This document shows, in pieces, positions 22,993-34,929 of a stretch of DNA of 64,000 nucleotides (its first letter is position 1; each line of letters opens with the position of its first letter). A program made the translations under genes and the position numbers. Where the stretch lies: assembly GCA_009809945.1 (NCBI GenBank), contig WTPW01000709.1:205720-269719 (forward strand), written 5' to 3'. Source of the DNA: Gigaspora margarita. Its lineage: Eukaryota > Glomeromycota > Glomeromycetes > Diversisporales > Gigasporaceae. The notes beneath the pieces were generated by a model, which saw nothing but the letters and a program-made list of their open reading frames with translations, had not been told where the DNA came from and made no database searches.

Positions 22993-24076
22993 GCAAATCT
23001 TACATTTTTGATACTCTTGCACTTACTTTTTTAATACTGATCGACATGAAAATCCTAGTAAAAATAAGAATTTTCAAAACTTTGAGCAGAGATATCTTGG
23101 CAACTATAAGACCAAATTTGGTAAAACTTTTTTATTTGAATTCTATGGCTTCATAAAAAAAAAATAAAAAAAATTCATTAAATTAAGTCAAGTGGTTGTT
23201 GAGTTATCTTCGCTAAAAAAAAAAAAAATCAAAACGCCTATCAAAATAGAAGCTACGCCAAATTTTTTATCTAAAAAAAAAAAAAGATACCTCAACCCCC
23301 ATCTGACCAAATTTGATAAAACTTTTTTTATGAAAAAAAAAAATTCATATAATTCAAATAAAAAAAATTTTATTATATTTAGTCAAGTGGTTGTAAAAAA
23401 AAATTTGCTCAAAGTCAAAACTATCAAAATAAAAGCTGCACCAAATTTATTTTTAAAAAAAAACGAAGATATCTTGACAACCATCTAACCAAATTTGATA
23501 AAACTTTTTTTATAAAAAAAAAATAAAGCCATAGAATTCAAATAAAAAAGTTTTATTAAATTTGATTAGATGGTAAAAAAAAAATCTTCACTCAAATTTA
23601 AAAAAAAATTTGGTGCAGCTTTTATTTTAATAGTAAAAAAAAATTTTTCTAAATTTGAGCAAAGATATCTTGACAACTACTTGACTAAATTCGAAAAAAA
23701 AAATTTTATTTGAATTATATGAAGCTATATAATTCAAAAAAAAAGTTTTATCAAAAAAAAAAAAATGGTTGTCAAGGTATCTTCGCTCAAAGCTAGATAA
23801 AAAATTTGGCGCAGAAAAAAAAATGATAGGCATTTTGATTTTCTCTGACTTTGAGCAAAGATAACTCGACAACCGCTTGACTAAATTCAATAAATTTTTT
23901 TTATTTGAATTTTATGAAGCCATAGAATTCAAATAAAAAAAAATTTACCAAATTTGGTTTTATAGTTGCCAAGATAACTTCGCTCAAAGTTTTGAAAATT
24001 CTTATTTTTACTGGGATTTTTATGTTGATCAGTATCAAAAAAGTAAGTGCAGTAGTATCAAAAACGTAAGATTTGC
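22993..24076. mobile_element. Mutator-like foldback (9-bp TSD) made of nested palindromes
   Basis: Ends GCAAATCTTAC...GTAAGATTTGC are flanked by perfect 9-bp duplications CTTATTGGT (22,984-22,992 and 24,077-24,085), the length typical of Mutator-like elements. The whole 1,084 bp is one palindrome centred near 23,535. Each arm is itself a series of ~115-bp palindromic units of the form TTTGAGC(G/A)AAGATA-TCTTGACAACC ... GGTTGTCAAGATA-TCTTCGCTCAAA. A second copy starts at 63,244. Overwritten A9 runs recur every 60 bases inside it. Confidence 0.85.
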
Positions 24077-24201
24077 CTTATTGGTATTACATTACACAAA
24101 ACAAATTATTCCTTAAAAAAAAACCCTCTTTAATCTCTTTTATATTAACTTATTACTAAATACAAACTATACCTTTTATTAACCCAAATTATACCAATAA
24201 A

Positions 24202-26632
24202 ATGCCAACTTTAACTTCTATAGAAGAACCTGATAAAAAAAAAATGGACTAATACTATTTCAAATATAGAGACTGTTATGGAATTGGAATAAATAAAAAA
24301 AAACCAAGCTTATTAAAAGTTCTTCTACCTAGCTTTAATTCAGAATCATGTGATAAAAAAAAAACTAAAAACAATACTACTTTCAAGTTCCAGAAAACCT
24401 ACTATCAGCATATGAAAAAAAAAAAAATATTATACTAGCTTTACTTTTCAATTTTATAGAATTAACCATCCAACTAAAATTGGCCAACCTTAAACTCAAA
24501 CTACAACTTCAATTTCTGCTAAAAAATTTTAAAAAATTAGTGATAAACCTCCATTTTTTCCAAATACCAAAACATATAAACAACTAGAATTATATACTAC
24601 CAATTCAAAATTGTTATTCCTAGGCTTTCAAACAAACAAAACTCCTACTGCAATTATTGCCCACTCTCAATACTACTATACATGTTATATTTGTAAAATC
24701 AAAAATATTTCATGTGTCATGCTCTAAACTATGCTATAGCTTGTCTCTTTAGAAATTTCTGCATACTTTACTGAACTTGTACTCCACAAATTCTTGATAT
24801 TAAACTCAAACTACTCACTCCTAAAACTTCACTTAAAAAAAAACAAAAAACCTTAATTGTTATTCTTAAACTTTGACAAATGTCTTCTGTAGATAAAAAA
24901 AAAATATACTATTCTTTCTTTCAAAAAATTAAGCCTCTAACCAGGCCAAAGAAGAAAAAAAAAAGCCAAAACAATCAAGAGATACTTCTAATGATTTTAG
25001 ACTGGTTCAAAGAAAAAAAAAAAATACCAGAAATGGAACAAAATATAAAATTTAGTAATACCTTAGCCTACCAAAAAAAAAAATTTGTTAAATCTCATCT
25101 TATTGATATTTAACCAATAAAAATTACCAGACCTAAAAAAAAAAATACACCTGAATCTAAATTTAACTACAAGTATTTAATTAAAGCTATGGCTAAAAAA
25201 AAATCTAAATTTCTCACTGATCTTATATATGAAGCTAACCCCTCTATTGACAAATCAATTACAATTCTATTTGAGTTTATTCACTCAACATTTGTTAATT
25301 TACTTAAAGAGTTCAAAAAAAAATTATTTACTCAACTCAATTATCCCAAAATACTTTTTTATTACAATATTATAAAAAAAAAATCTATATATAACTGAAA
25401 CCAAGTAGTATTGAATCTTGCTCATCTACATCTTAAAAAAAAAAACAAATACCAAACAATCAATGCCAACAAATTCTGTTAAGATTTAAATATATACTCT
25501 ATTTATCTTAGGCTTTACTACTATATAAGTGAAGATAGAATTAACTAGCCTCTCCTCAAATTTCAAAATAATACCAAATTCAACATAAATATTGCTCTCA
25601 ATATTCCTAAGAAAAAAAAAAAACAATCTTTTAAAATCCCTTCTCTTAAACTATATTTAACAAACTTTAATGCAAAAAAAAAAAAGTTTTTTGAAACCTA
25701 TAAATGACAATTTACAAAAATTGATTAAAAAAAAAAAAAAAAAATATTAAGCACCAAATTGCACTCAAACTTAGTAATACATGCAAAGCACTTCTCTTAT
25801 TAGAATTTAAAATTACATCTATTAACTCTTTATATGAGCGAATTCAACTGTGTTAAAAAAAAACACTTTACTATATTCATACCTATAATTCAGAAAATTG
25901 CTCTACATTGCCTTAAAAAAAAAAGCATAATGTTCAAAACTTATATCTTTCTGTACAGAATCTTTTGAACATTTAAAAAAAAATCAAAATTTACTTTCTA
26001 AACACAAATACCATCATTCTACTCTTGATTTTTCAAAAAAAAATTAAGAGGTACAACATGCTGCTACATTTCAAAAACAGACACCAATTTCTCTAAAAAA
26101 AAAACTAGCTACCAAAACTGAACAACAATTTCTCAAACTTAATAATCTCAACAAAAAAAAAAATAATTAAGCATGACTTAGTTTCTATTTCTATAATTTC
26201 TTTAATGCATACAAAAAAAAAAAAGCTATTAATGACCAAATTAATAACCTTAGTCTTCATAGTACAATTAAAAAAAAAAAAAATAAGCCAGAAGTAATAA
26301 CCTATTTCTATATTCTTAAAGAAGATAATCCATCAAAAAAAAATATTCAAGATGCATATAACAAAAAATTTTACCCAAAAGCTCAAAAAATCCTAAAAAA
26401 AAAATTTAAGATCCAATTCAAAAATCCAAGTATCAAATCCATCTTTTATAATTCTACTTCAAGAACTAAAATTAATTCCAAAAGCAAATCTTTAGTACAA
26501 ACAAATACTAATACAAAAAAAAATTCCACCAACAACAAACCAATCTTCTACCAACTCAACAACCTTCAAACTCATCTGGTGAATTGGATGATAATGTTAT
26601 TATTAGAGCTGCAGGCATTAGAATATCAATGA
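24202..26632 (+). pseudogene. ORF1-like protein of the LINE element
   Basis: An ATG at 24,202 begins MPTLTSIEEPD. The translation continues in stretches (YHSQYYYTCYICK near 24,660; LTDLIYEANPSIDKSITILF near 25,210; TQLNYPKILFYYNII near 25,330) and ends LELQALEYQ at TGA 26,630-26,632. Lysine triplets every 20 residues come from overwritten sequence and are not part of the protein. A CYIC-type Cys pair hints at a nucleic-acid-binding domain, but no complete zinc finger is readable. It is called ORF1 from position only. Confidence 0.55.
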
Positions 26633-26649
26633 ACATATACTATGACATT

Positions 26650-26719
26650 TGACGTGACGTATGTAATGTGACGTTTAATATGATTATATATAAATTTTAT
26701 ATGACGTGAAGAGTGACGT
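26650..26719. promoter_or_regulatory. Cluster of five TGACGT motifs in the LINE ORF1-ORF2 spacer
   Basis: TGACGT occurs at 26,650, 26,655 (overlapping), 26,669, 26,702 and 26,714, all on the plus strand. This is the half-site/core of bZIP (CREB/ATF-type) binding sites. The spacer runs from the ORF1 stop at 26,632 to an ATG at 26,760 (MSDTNNIENVSN). It may be an internal promoter or enhancer for ORF2, by inference. Confidence 0.4.
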
Positions 26720-26759
26720 ACTACCTTGGACCTTCTAAATGTTTGTAGCTCTAGTTATT

Positions 26760-28560
26760 ATGTCAGATACAAATAATATAGAAAATGTTTCTAACTCAAA
26801 CTTCAATATACAACAAAAAAAAAATATTACAACATCTTCATATAATCCTTTTCAATAAATATTTTTGTAGACCAAAAAAAAAAAGCCACCACTTCTGAAA
26901 TAATGATGTCCTTCAATTTAGTAGGCCATTTTCAAAAAAAAAAGAGGTAAGTGAACAGGTAGTTAAGTTTATTTATGCAAAGGACCAGGTTTATGATGGC
27001 CAGACCCAACGTATAGAACAGGCTATAGTATCCTGCATAGCTGTAAAAACTGAGAAAAAAAAAGCAAGCACCTTTACAGAAATTATTCCTAGTACTTCAG
27101 ATACTATATCATCAAAAAAAAAAGAAGTACTACTCCAATATTATACTTATCTATCATTACCTACACAACAATATAAAAAAAAATACACTACAGAACAAGA
27201 GATATACAATGAATACGAATTGTTACTAGATGAAAAAAAAAAAAATCTCAATATATCAACTATATATACTAATACTATAGAAGAAACAGATACCAAAAAA
27301 AAATCAAATTCATTAGAGATTTATAACCCATTAACATGCTACAACAAATTCTTAAAAAAAAAAAGATTACAATCTTTACCTTTACTACAAACTGTTGGCT
27401 CCTTTTTAACCTATAAAAAAAAAGAATATCCAATGTTTTTTCACAACAGTATATCAGAATCTCTATTAAATATAAAAAAAAAAACTATTATTTTCCAGAA
27501 GCACATATTTATTTACTATATAAACATCTTCTACAAAAAAAAATCTTTGTACCTTTTGAAGATTTTAGTCTTTTTAATAATATTCTACTCAAATAAAAAA
27601 AAACAATACCAAGAGCCATACCTACAAGTAGTAATTCTAACTTAGAGCAAGTTTAAAAAAAAAATTTCTTCTCTTAATTTATCAATATGCACATATAATG
27701 TTAAAGGATATAACAAAAAAAAAAAAAGCTAATGTAGGAACATTATTGTTTCTCACATGATATTCAGATTAGTTAAAAAAAAAAAACTAAAATATCTTCT
27801 AATAACTCCACTACCTACTTTATTAAATCTTCACAAAAAAAAAACTTTTGGTCAAGTACTGAGCTCCAAAGCAAGTATCGCAATCATAATTTCTAAAAAA
27901 AAAAGACCACATATTTATAATATCTTTACCTATCCTGGATATACAGTTGCTATTAAAAAAAAATTTAAACATGACTTTAAATTTAGAATTATATCAGTTT
28001 ACTTATTTTCAGATAAAAAAAAACTTAGTCTGGATATACAAAATAATGTTATTTAATGGATAAACCAATCTCTTAAAAAAAAAATCCAACCAATTATTAT
28101 AGGAAACTTTAATACATCTTAAAACAATATATCAAAAAAAAAAAAATACAAATTACTCCAATTCCTTCAGTTTAATAACATGTATAATCTTGCAAAAAAA
28201 AAACAATTATCCTTACCAACTTGGCAAAGTAGCAGATACCAAAGCACTATTAATAAAAAAAAAGCACATAATCCTATTCTAAGATATCTTTCTAAATTTA
28301 AAACTAATCAATCCAAAAAAAAAACTAATAGTGATCATACTATTCTAATATCAAGATGGTCATTTCCATATGCTAAAAAAAAAACCAGAAGATATAGTAC
28401 TAAAACTTGTAGAAAAGTCTTTGACTACAAGTCTAAAAAAAAAGAACAATGGCAAAATTTTTTAATCAAAATTTGACTCTAAACCATTAAAACAAAAAAA
28501 AAAAAAATCAAACAAGTATAATTAATGCTGCACTTCAACATATTCCTTACAAAAAAAAAA
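26760..28560 (+). pseudogene. LINE ORF2, N-terminal region and APE-type endonuclease
   Basis: After ATG 26,760 the readable text includes EVSEQVVKFIYAKDQVYDG (26,944). The endonuclease region includes NLSICTYNVKGYN near 27,680 (N-terminal strand with Asn), PHIYNIFTYPGYTVAI near 27,906, IIIGNFNTS at about 28,093-28,118 (normally G-D-F-N; the Asp is changed to Asn here) and NSDHTILIS near 28,327 (the S-D-H motif). This fold nicks target DNA to start reverse transcription. The loss of Asp in GDFN, the frameshifts and the A9 overwriting make it unusable as it stands. Confidence 0.75.
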
Positions 28561-29805
28561 AAATTCACAATTTTCAACACAATTTCTCATCAAAGCAACT
28601 AAACTTTACTATAAAAAAAAAAAACTTAGCAATATTATTAGACAAATCAAAATTGTAATCAAAAATCAAACTTCTATTCCATTACACCTCAACCAAAACA
28701 TTAATTATATTAATACTCAACACCAAGTTAATCTTCTATTATTACCAACTACACATAATCTATTACCAAACTGGATTTCTACTACAAATCTTGAAAAAAA
28801 AAAATTATTTCATGTTTGTAATATTGAAAATACTAAAGAAATAAGACAACAAATTAATAATGCTATTTCTAAAAGATGCAACAAACTTGCTACCAACCCA
28901 TTTTCAATGATTAATAGTATTTTTAATCGCTATAAAGATCTAGTTAAATCCAATAATATTAATACAGATACAAGTACTATTACAGAACCTTACACTATTA
29001 AGAACTATATTTGTAACCATTTTGATCAATGGACCCATACTCATAATATTAACTATAATCTTTATAATACTCATTGAAAAGCTAAATATAACCTTAAATC
29101 TAATATTAATATTGATTGGTACAACCACATTTGGAAGTATTTATATTAGATGAAGTCTCTACTATACTTTGCTATCTCTCTAATAACAAAGCCTGTGTCC
29201 TATCTGAAATTAGTTACAAAATGATTAAGCATACAGGATTCTCTTTTCTTCAAGCTATTACAGCCTTCTTTAATAGATGTCTTACACAACAGTCTATACC
29301 TAAACAATGAAAGAAGAAGAATTTTTTCTATTTTTAAAAAACCAATTTTTGATTTTGATCTTTCAAATATATGACCCATTAGTCTTTTAGAACATATTAA
29401 AAACTTTACACCTAACTCCTTACTAATCGTCTTAATCATATCTTTACACAACACAAAATTTTATTACCTTACAACTTTATTTTTCTTCTAGGCTATAGTA
29501 CTTCAATTCCTATTCATATACTTAATAATATTATTGAGGATGCATCATGTAACAGTTCTCAACTTTGGCTCATATCGCAGGATATGAGCAAAGCTTATAA
29601 CTTTGTTAATTTGATCTTTTTCATAAATCTTTGGAAAAAAAAAAAATGTCTACTCAACTTATCAATATACTTACTAAGGGGGCATCCATAAATAAAAAAA
29701 AAAACCCCTATATAGTAGCTCTTGACCCCCCTCTACTATATAAAAAAAATTTTAAAAATCCGTATGTTTATATATAAAATTTTACAAAAACTTGAATATA
29801 TTATG

Positions 29806-30085
29806 ACCCAGTGATCCAATCTGGATGATTTTGGTACCATTCGATTCGTCTCTATGAGACGAATCCAGTGGAATCAAAATCGTTTCATTTGGATTACTGG
29901 ATCACGTTTTATTAACGAAATACTATTGATTTTATAGTAATTTTATAAGAAAACATAATAACCAATAGTATTTCGTTAATNAAACGTGATNCAGAAAAAA
30001 AAATCAAATGAAATTGGTNCCATTCGAATCCTCTCCTCNAGANGATTCGAATNGAAAAAAAAACATCCAATTTGGACTACTGGAT
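29806..30085. repeat. Foldback repeat with GATTCGTCTC...GAGACGAATC hairpin
   Basis: The left half has GTGATCCAATCTGGATGATT, then GGTACCATTCGATTCGTCTC facing GAGACGAATCCAGTGGAATC. The right half repeats this inverted around a centre near 29,940 (TATTTCGTTAAT...). Five scattered N in the right half show poor consensus. The same hairpin occurs four times in 48,180-49,170. Confidence 0.7.
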
Positions 30086-30129
30086 CAAGTTTTAGACAAA
30101 TTTTTATAAAAATTGCGTTATATTGGGGG

Positions 30130-30270
30130 CAGAGTTGACAATGGAGCCAATGGAGCTCAATGGTTGCACAAATAGAGCTCAAAAAACTAGTATCCATTGG
30201 CTCCATTCAGAGCTCCATTGGCTCCATTCGCAGCTCCATTTGGCTCCATTGAGCTCCATTGCCAACCCTA
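30130..30270. mobile_element. hAT-like MITE of GGAGCCAATGGAGCTC repeats
   Basis: Ends CAGAGTTGACAATGGAGC and inverted GCTCCATTGCCAACCCTA are flanked by ATTGGGGG (30,122-30,129) and GTTGGGGG (30,271-30,278), 7 of 8 identical. The 141-bp interior is a run of GAGCTCCATTGGCTCC units. It is the third nesting level: LINE, PIF-like element, this MITE. Confidence 0.8.
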
Positions 30271-30765
30271 GTTGGGGGACCCCCCCTACATATTAGAAAA
30301 TCATTATATTTTGGGGAACCCCCTCTCAAGCATAACGTATTTTATGGATGCCCCCTAATCTTTTACTTGACCAATATAATAGAGTTATTACTAATCTTGG
30401 GCTAACTAATTTTTAAAAAAAAAAAATGGTATAGACCAAGAAAAAACAATAACTCCTCTTTTTTGAAAAATTTAAAAAAAAAATCTTATTCATTATATAT
30501 CCTTTTATTTTACTGGCTATACACTTACTATATCTTGGCAAACAAGCCTTTGCACACTATATTTAACTACCAAAAAACTTCATACTTCTTTGTCAAAAAA
30601 AAATTATATGGATGATACTTTATGGATTGCCCAGTCTAAAACTGAATTAGAACAAAAAAAAAATATAGCTACCTCATTTTACCAAATGGCAGATATACAA
30701 GTCAATCCCTATAAATCCCTATTTATTACCAATAATAACTCCAATTACAATATCTCTTTTCTTAA

Positions 30766-30915
30766 GGGCCGTGTAAAAAAAAACCTGATTATTTTTTATT
30801 AGAGGCCTACACTTCTCTCCCCTCCTTAATATAGATTTGGTCAGGTTCCTATATATAATTTCAACATTTTTTACCCCCACTCCCCCTAAAAAATCACCTG
30901 ATTTTTGTTACTCCC
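30766..30915. mobile_element. PIF/Harbinger-like MITE (150 bp), TAA duplication
   Basis: Left end GGGCCGTGTAA...CCTGATTATTTTTT pairs with right end AAAAAATCACCTGATTTTTGTTACTCCC. TAA is duplicated at 30,763-30,765 and 30,916-30,918. A split relative occurs at 46,305-46,380 plus 47,230-47,290. It lies in the LINE ORF2 after the YMDD box. Confidence 0.8.
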
Positions 30916-31079
30916 TAACTGTAATATATCAAGAATTCTAAAAACCAACTATTCAAATTTTTGGGATGTTGGTTTACTTTAGATAACCAAATATCTAAAC
31001 AAATCCAATTTATTCAAAACGAGATTTTTAACTAGTTAATATTGCTAGTACCAAAAAAATTACAGACAAACAAATTATA

Positions 31080-32970
31080 TATGTTATTAATACTGTAATT
31101 ATCCCAACACTTGAATATAGAATTCATAATATAGTACTTCTATATACAATATGTGCTAAAATTTTATTCAAATATTTAACAATAGCCAAGCACAAAGCAA
31201 ACTTATCACAGTCTATTTCTAATAGCACTATGCTTAACCACTATCTTTATAATATCCATATATTTGGGACATTCAACTTCAATACCATATTACCAACTTT
31301 CTTTATAGAATCAAAAAAAAAAAAATTTTAGGAACAACTACACATATTAGACTACAACAATTACAAAACAATCTAAAAAAAAATATAAATATACTTCAAC
31401 ATTTTCAGCCTATTATTGATAGATCTAATAAATAAAAAAAAAACTTCAAAATTATTCAACTTCTTACTTATCTTAATATGCAAATAACTNCTAAAAAAAA
31501 AAATATATGNCCAAAAACTATTAGTAATGCACATCAACCAATTGAACCTATTCTTATTCAATACCCACAATATATTCAATTCAAAAAATAGCTTAGACAT
31601 CTATATTTAGAACAGCTTTGTACTGCTGATAATAGCACTTTACTCTGCTGGCAAGATCTATTACCAAGACTTCAAAAAAAAAAAAAAGGTAGACAACCAT
31701 TATAGTTCTCATATCTTGAGAATAAGGTTACTTCAAAAAAAAATTACCATACTCTACTACCATATTACTAATCTTCTGGTATTAATTCTTTTGCAAAAAA
31801 AAAAGATTATCTTCCAAAAAAGCTCAAACCATAGCTTCTTATATACCAAGATAACAATATCATTATTGAAAAAATTAAAAAATATCTGGATAACAAAATA
31901 GCATCTATTAGTCAAAAAAAAAATAGCTTTAATACCAACCACACCTTATTTTATTCATCTCCAGAAATACAATTAAAAAAAAATTCAAATTGTTATTTAA
32001 ACTCTAAAAGAATCCAACATACTTGTACTATTGAAGTTCCAATTATATTCTTTATACAATTTCTTGATCGATATTCTTTACTATCTCATATTAATCTACA
32101 TGCAAAACTTATAGATTTAATTTGCTCTATAGCTATTAAACACCTATTAACTATACCTCAACTACCTTTAATCAATATTAATAATGAAATAGTATCTAAT
32201 ATATTACATCCAAATCAGACAACTACTACTCTTCAACAAATTGCTCTTATTAATGCTATACAGTTCTCTTTTACCTTTTATACTGATGGCTTAATTACAG
32301 ATATTGGCACTGATTGCTGCTCAATGTACATAGGTTGGATTCAAATTTTGACATCAATTCTTAGCATCAATTAAACTATGCCTATCTTCTTATAAAGCAG
32401 AATTAATAGCTATTTTATTAGCAATCACCTCAGTATCATACAATTCTCAAGTTCATATCTTTACAAATTCTCAATCAATTATCTCCAAATATTAAACTCT
32501 AATTACTCTAAACCATGCACCTACAAAACAATTCAAATTTAACTACTGGCCTATATGGCAAACCCTTCTTAATATAGTCAAATCTCTTAATATTCAACTT
32601 AATTTTACTAAAGTTTAAGTACATTCTAATAATTTATTTAACAATATAGCAGATTCACTAGCCATAAACCACTATACTTCATTATTAACCCTACAGTTTA
32701 ATTATAATAATGTCTATAACCAATACCATTTATTGCAGTGGAATGACTTCTCTATAGAACATCCAACTAGATATCTTGTTAAGGATATTTGTAAAGCCCA
32801 CATTATTGCTATATGGTCTTCACAAAAATGCAATAGTGAATGGTCAGGCTTTACTCATTTAATTAACTAGAATTCTATATGGAAATACTTTAATCATAAC
32901 CAAAAACCTACACACAATATCACTAATTTCAGACTTAATTATTTAAAAACTTTTAAATGTAAAATACTCC
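31080..32970 (+). pseudogene. LINE ORF2, post-RT and RNase H region
   Basis: Downstream of RT, frames carry FKFLGCWFTLDNQ (about 30,955) and, near 32,276, SFTFYTDGLITDIGT with the first RNase H Asp. AELIAILLAI follows near 32,397 with the catalytic Glu, then VHIFTNSQSIISKY near 32,455, where the family has T-D-S (here Asn replaces Asp). The distal block VHSNNLFNNIADSLA near 32,620 has N-N where many have N-E/D. The stretch 31,960-33,230 lacks the A9 overwriting and reads cleanly. This is RNase H of the non-LTR type, inactive. Confidence 0.75.
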
Positions 32971-32974
32971 TTAA

Positions 32975-34052
32975 GGGTAGAGAGTATATCAATCATTTTT
33001 TATATGATTTGCGTGATGCAAGGAGAATTTATATGATTACAAAAATATGCTCCTGATTAAAATTTTTAAAGCCACAGTTGACCCCTGTTAAAATTATGTA
33101 ATACATAAATCAGAACCCTATTTATAGCTATGAAATTTTTAGAAGCGGTTCTATTTAAAGAAAAAGCACTTACATATATAGTAAAACTTTTCTGTGTTAG
33201 CTTTAAATTTTTTGGGTAAAAATTATTTTATTGTAAAAAAAAATTTTAAGTAAAATTTTTTTTTTTTGATCTTATAATAATCTTGCCATTACATAAAAAA
33301 AAATTTAATATTACTACCAGGTTATATAGTATTGCTGAACAGTACATTGAACGAAGCTAAAAGTGTTTGCATAGTATGTTACTTTATACTGTTTGTTTAG
33401 CGTTTTTTGCTCTTAAAAAAAAAGGCTAACCTTTTTTTATTAAAATAGTCCGTAATATAAATTATTTAAATGGCAAAAAAAAATTCCCAATTTATTGGGC
33501 TTCCTAAGGTCTTTGTTTTTTGTTTTCTTTAATAATGAAAAAAGTAAGAATTTCAGTTTCTTTTGTTATTTATTTTTACTGCTATTTTTTTTTAAAAAAA
33601 AAACTTATTTTTTTGGATGACAATATCAAGGTTTCAAAAATGAAATAGGTGTTTTTAGAAAAGTATGAAAGTATAGTTGTGCTTATTAAAACTTGAGTTA
33701 CTAATGCTTTCTAATTTACTTGTAGAACGATCTTTCTTTTTTTTTATTCAATATCATGGCAATATTTAGCTTCTTTTAATTTCTTCTAAAATGCTTTAGT
33801 TATGTCATGCTTTGACTTTTTATTAAACATAACATTACTGAATAAATATAATAAACTTAATAAATTAAAATACGATTATACAGTAATTAAATATTTAGAG
33901 TGATATTAATATCTTTAAAATAACGTCTGTTATTACAGTGTATTATGCTATTATGTGCCATAGAAAATTCTATCTTCGCATGTGTAAATCATATGTTACA
34001 CAAAAAAATAATCACCAATTTCTTATAAAAATGATCGATATACCCTCTACCC
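32975..34052. mobile_element. Foldback element with TTAA duplication (piggyBac-like), copy 1
   Basis: GGGTAGAGAGTATATCAATC on the left is matched by inverted GATCGATATACCCTCTACCC. TTAA is duplicated at 32,971-32,974 and 34,053-34,056. Removing the element with one TTAA joins FKCKILL to NELPSYFHYY in frame. It is 1,078 bp, very AT-rich and non-coding. The same ends flank 47,966-49,587. Confidence 0.85.
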
Positions 34053-34674
34053 TTAATGAACTGCCATCATATTTCCACTACTACAAAATCTTTCCATACC
34101 TTTATACTAACCTAATTGCTTTCAGTAATCAACCAAAAAAAAACTTTCATTGGCTTACCTGCAATAATTTCCTCCTAATACACAATATTATTCAAAAAAA
34201 AAACATAATATACTACAAAAGTTCAAACTTGAACTATCAAATCTTGAACTACAAGAATTGGAACATAGGCTTGCTAACTATCAAGCCTTTAGCACTTTTC
34301 AACCTTCATCTAATCTATATTATACAGAAACAATACTCAAAGGACTTATACCAATACCTATAATCCAATCTATTCAAAGCTTTAATATTTTCTATAAAAT
34401 TACATCTACTACTATTATTCAAATCTTGCTAGATATTAATAAACAAATCTATGATAAAATCTGGATTCCCTACTGTTGCAATTTTTCTACTTGGAGAAAA
34501 AATCAAAATATACCTACTCACAATCCTTATACTAACAATAGACAAACTAATAACTATCACTCTAAAAATATAAATACAAAAATTATACCTATAGCTGTAT
34601 TTGTAGCCAACCAGATGAATTACATACTCCTTTTAATACATATCTACCTATTGGACAAGCAATTAGAAAAATAG
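34053..34674 (+). pseudogene. LINE ORF2 C-terminal region
   Basis: The frame continues from the RNase H region across the TTAA element with NELPSYFHYYKIFPYLYTN. It shifts near 34,245 to LELQELEHRLANYQAFSTF and runs to the stop at 34,672, including YDKIWIPYCCNFSTWRKNQN. Charged and aromatic text of this kind fits an ORF2 C-terminus. I know of no named domain here. One frameshift is certain. Confidence 0.65.
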
Positions 34675-34929
34675 ATATATAGTCAACTTTTAACAATATT
34701 TCTATTTGTTACAATTGTAAAAAAAAAACTTTGAAAAAAAAAATAGATCAGTTTTGATAAAAATAAATCTTTAATATATAGAACCAATTTAATGAACTAT
34801 TTTATATAAACATATTTATTTTTTTAAAACTTTTAAGCAATTTTACAAGGAAAAAAATAGTTTCAAATGTGAATTCAAAATTATATGAACTTTAAAAATA
34901 TTTTTTGCCCACATTATTTCTTTATTCAA

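Larger units (their letters stand above)
29678..30355. mobile_element. PIF/Harbinger-like element with TAA duplication, containing nested repeats
   Basis: GGGGGCATCCATAAA is matched by inverted TTTATGGATGCCCCC. TAA is duplicated at 29,675-29,677 and 30,356-30,358. Excision with one TAA restores the RT reading frame. It is 678 bp and contains a palindromic repeat with GTACCATTCGATTCGTCTC (29,830-30,090) and the hAT-like MITE at 30,130. Confidence 0.9.
28561..31080 (+). pseudogene. LINE ORF2 reverse transcriptase domain, twice interrupted
   Basis: RT text begins near 29,150 (DEVSTILCYLSNNKACVLSEI, normally NNKA-G-P-S-G) and continues with FLQAITAFFNRCLTQQSIPK. Then comes a frameshifted region matching the KP...RPISLL block, LLGYSTSIPIHILNNIIED at about 29,492, and SQDMSKAYNFVNL near 29,574 with the first catalytic Asp. 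The YMDDTLW box lies at 30,605-30,625. The PIF-like element at 29,678 splits the domain between NILTN and LLLDQYN, and removing it joins them exactly. A second PIF-like element lies at 30,766. Confidence 0.85.
24100..34720 (+). mobile_element. Long non-LTR (LINE-type) retrotransposon with nested inserts
   Basis: ORF1-like sequence is followed, after a ~125-bp spacer, by ORF2 with endonuclease, RT, RNase H and a C-terminal region. That is the order of non-LTR elements with an RNase H domain. Three non-coding elements cut it (29,678, 30,766, 32,975), and excising each with its target duplication rejoins the protein. Frameshifts and stops remain, so the copy is dead. Overwritten A9 runs at 60-base spacing corrupt much of it. 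I could not define the 3' tail or the target duplication. Confidence 0.85.

Noticed and set aside
22993-24076. CRISPR-like array of regularly spaced repeats
   Set aside because: Units are palindromic, adjacent and lack unique spacers. The locus is a eukaryotic foldback with a 9-bp target duplication.
27220-28476. Series of ORFs rich in KKK, possible lysine-repeat protein family
   Set aside because: The Lys triplets fall at an exact 60-base phase that overwrites known sequence elsewhere. The underlying text is LINE ORF2.
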